Below are positions 6,083 through 7,205 of a stretch of DNA of 7,205 bases, piece after piece (within the stretch, counting starts at the first letter, position 1; every line of letters begins with the position of its first letter). The position numbers and the translations under genes were made by a program. This DNA is from Bacteroidota bacterium (GTDB taxonomy: Bacteria > Bacteroidota > Bacteroidia > Flavobacteriales_D > Crocinitomicaceae): positions 1 to 7,205 of the forward strand of contig SBGS01000179.1 in NCBI GenBank assembly GCA_006226555.1, written 5' to 3'. Below the pieces are notes generated by a model that had not been told where the DNA came from, did not search any database, and saw only the letters and a program-made list of their open reading frames with translations.

Positions 6083-6834
6083 AGCAACTGGGATTTTGGA
6101 TGCAGTCCTTCAAATATTGAAACTTCGAAGTCTTTCAAGTCTCCGATCTTTGCGAATTTCTCTAAGATCTTGTCATTATTTGATCCATTCGATCCTACAC
6201 CATTGCTAATGAAGATACTTCCTTTTTCTTCTATAAGTTCTTTTTGTTGAAGGACAAAAAATGTATGATAAACGATGTCGTCCTCATTTTGATGATCAAA
6301 ATGCGAATAGAAAACGAGCTTGTCGTGTTTAACAATGGTATAAAGGAAATGATCGCCGAACAAGTGCAGTCCTACTTTTGTTCTGAACGTGTTCTTATGA
6401 AGCATCATTCTGATCATATGTGATCCTGAATGTTGAATGTTTACACGAGGAAATTTGAGTACGAAAAAGGATTTGATCCATTCCGGTAAGGAGAATACGT
6501 TTACAACACCATGTTCTGGGATTCGATTGAAATCTAATTCATCCCCTTCTTTCAACTCTCCAAAGCATAATTTGTAGATGCTTTTTGGATCTGATTCTCC
6601 ATAGATGTTTGTTGGTATAAGTGTAGAGTTTTTAGAAACGATCCCAACCGTAACATCGTCGAAATTATCAGAGAACAGGTCTTTTTCTTTAAAGAAAGTC
6701 TCTAGTTCACTCTTGATCTCATACGTAGTTCTTCCAGTTACGGAAAAAAGATGTTCTTTGAAGGGCTCACCGTTGCTCAATTCTGTTAAATGGATGAGCC
6801 TGTTATCTATCTCAACAGCCAGATGTCTGGACAT
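6073..6834 (-). CDS. DUF3822 family protein, possible actin/PilM-like fold
   Basis: This 253-residue cytosolic protein matches the DUF3822 family, known almost only from Bacteroidota and often found directly before rsmD, as here. Recognisable family segments are SKNSTLIPTNIYGE (68-80), the VVNVFSLPEWIKSFF region (110-124), and the VGLHLFGDHFLYTIVKHDKL block followed by VFYSHFDHQNEDDIVYHTFFVL (154-195). Its function is unestablished. The order of segments resembles an ASKHA (FtsA/PilM-like) fold. There is a strand pair near 4-18 (HLAVEIDNRLIHLTEL), a second strand pair at 153-178, and an adenosine-motif-like SIFISNGVGSNG (206-217). The acidic nucleotide-binding residues of active members are weak or missing, so nucleotide binding is doubtful; this fold idea is inference. 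Translation starts at ATG 6834, behind a strong Shine-Dalgarno. The gene overlaps rsmD by 10 bases. Confidence 0.88.
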   Translation of the reverse strand: MSRHLAVEIDNRLIHLTELSNGEPFKEHLFSVTGRTTYEIKSELETFFKEKDLFSDNFDDVTVGIVSKNSTLIPTNIYGESDPKSIYKLCFGELKEGDELDFNRIPEHGVVNVFSLPEWIKSFFVLKFPRVNIQHSGSHMIRMMLHKNTFRTKVGLHLFGDHFLYTIVKHDKLVFYSHFDHQNEDDIVYHTFFVLQQKELIEEKGSIFISNGVGSNGSNNDKILEKFAKIGDLKDFEVSIFEGLHPKSQLLCV

Positions 6835-6836
6835 AA

Positions 6837-7205
6837 TTACTCCTCCCAGCTACCGGCTGTGTCGTTTGATGTAAGTTGTCCGAAAGATATTTTTTCGTTT
6901 TTCTTACCCTGGATAGCAGCGAATGGAATTTCCCCTTCAACTCTGATTGCCGGCACTTTAGTGTCTCCCATTAGAACAGAATCTGCTACTTCAAGCTTCC
7001 ACATTTCTCTTGCTCCGGTGAATGGAATATAAGGCAACGAATCTGCAGCATATTTCGGTAATCCCGCAACTTCACGGCTCTTCATATATGACTTTGTTCC
7101 GAATTTGGCTTCTTTAAAAGTGATCTGAATGGTATCACGAACGAACTCAGAAAAATCTTGCATGTAGTTTGGTCCTTCTTTCCAACGAGACAATAATACT
7201 GCTTC
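6837..7205 (-). CDS. C-terminal part of an unrecognised protein (5' end cut by window)
   Basis: The frame is open to the window edge and covers 122 residues up to a TAA stop; the visible TTG at 7193 is just an internal Leu codon. I do not recognise the family. The visible part is soluble and polar, with no membrane segment or signal. It has alternating short strand-like pieces (RDTIQITFKEA, MWKLEVADSVLM, PAIRVEGEIPFAAI) and ends in the acidic tail TAGSWEE. The last codons (Trp-Glu-Glu-stop) double as the Shine-Dalgarno sequence of the DUF3822 gene, which begins 2 bases later, so the two are almost certainly co-transcribed. Gene size and N-terminus are unknown from this window. Confidence 0.7.
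   Translation of the reverse strand, partial: EAVLLSRWKEGPNYMQDFSEFVRDTIQITFKEAKFGTKSYMKSREVAGLPKYAADSLPYIPFTGAREMWKLEVADSVLMGDTKVPAIRVEGEIPFAAIQGKKNEKISFGQLTSNDTAGSWEE
6840..6846 (-). promoter_or_regulatory. Strong Shine-Dalgarno sequence for the DUF3822 gene
   Basis: On the minus strand the sequence GGAGGAG, then TAATT, then ATG is a near-ideal anti-16S match at normal spacing. It is notable because most other starts in this window lack one (only the nitroreductase shows a GGAG), as is usual in Bacteroidota. It lies wholly within the last codons of the upstream gene and fixes the DUF3822 start at 6834. Confidence 0.6.

Overview
The window is a gene-dense, AT-rich stretch (roughly 39% GC by eye) from a Bacteroidota genome, most likely class Flavobacteriia. 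I infer this from the gene content: a DUF3822-rsmD-coaD block, a lipocalin-like lipoprotein, an SP-I outer-membrane barrel ending in FAQ, and a TlpA-type protein with an N-terminal beta domain. Most starts lack a Shine-Dalgarno sequence, which also fits. The genus cannot be named from the sequence alone. Ten protein-coding genes are visible, two of them cut by the window edges. There are no RNA genes, mobile elements, CRISPR arrays or long repeats, and no non-coding stretch exceeds about 65 bases.

Layout: positions 1-1317 (+) hold the C-terminal three quarters of an M61 metallopeptidase with a PDZ domain. It converges, with only 2 bases between stop codons, on a leftward cluster (3567 to 1320). 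That cluster reads nitroreductase, a small C-terminally anchored membrane protein of unknown function, an outer-membrane beta-barrel protein, and a lipocalin-like lipoprotein. Its genes overlap or lie 2-27 bases apart, so they are probably one transcript. The only candidate promoter/operator I see in the window lies just upstream of the nitroreductase (3581-3612).

A second leftward cluster (7205 to 3633) reads: an unrecognised protein cut at the right edge; a DUF3822 protein; RsmD (16S rRNA m2G966 methyltransferase); CoaD (phosphopantetheine adenylyltransferase); and a secreted thioredoxin-fold protein with no cysteines. Junctions are -10 to +41 bases, which again suggests an operon. RsmD and CoaD are housekeeping functions in ribosome maturation and coenzyme A synthesis. 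The other members are conserved or unknown passengers.

Nothing here is clearly a new defence or mobile system. The points most worth a second look are the cysteine-free thioredoxin-like protein, the actin/PilM-like layout of the DUF3822 protein, the dyad-rich region before the nitroreductase, the unknown membrane protein that overlaps it, and a marked excess of GATC sites across the window.
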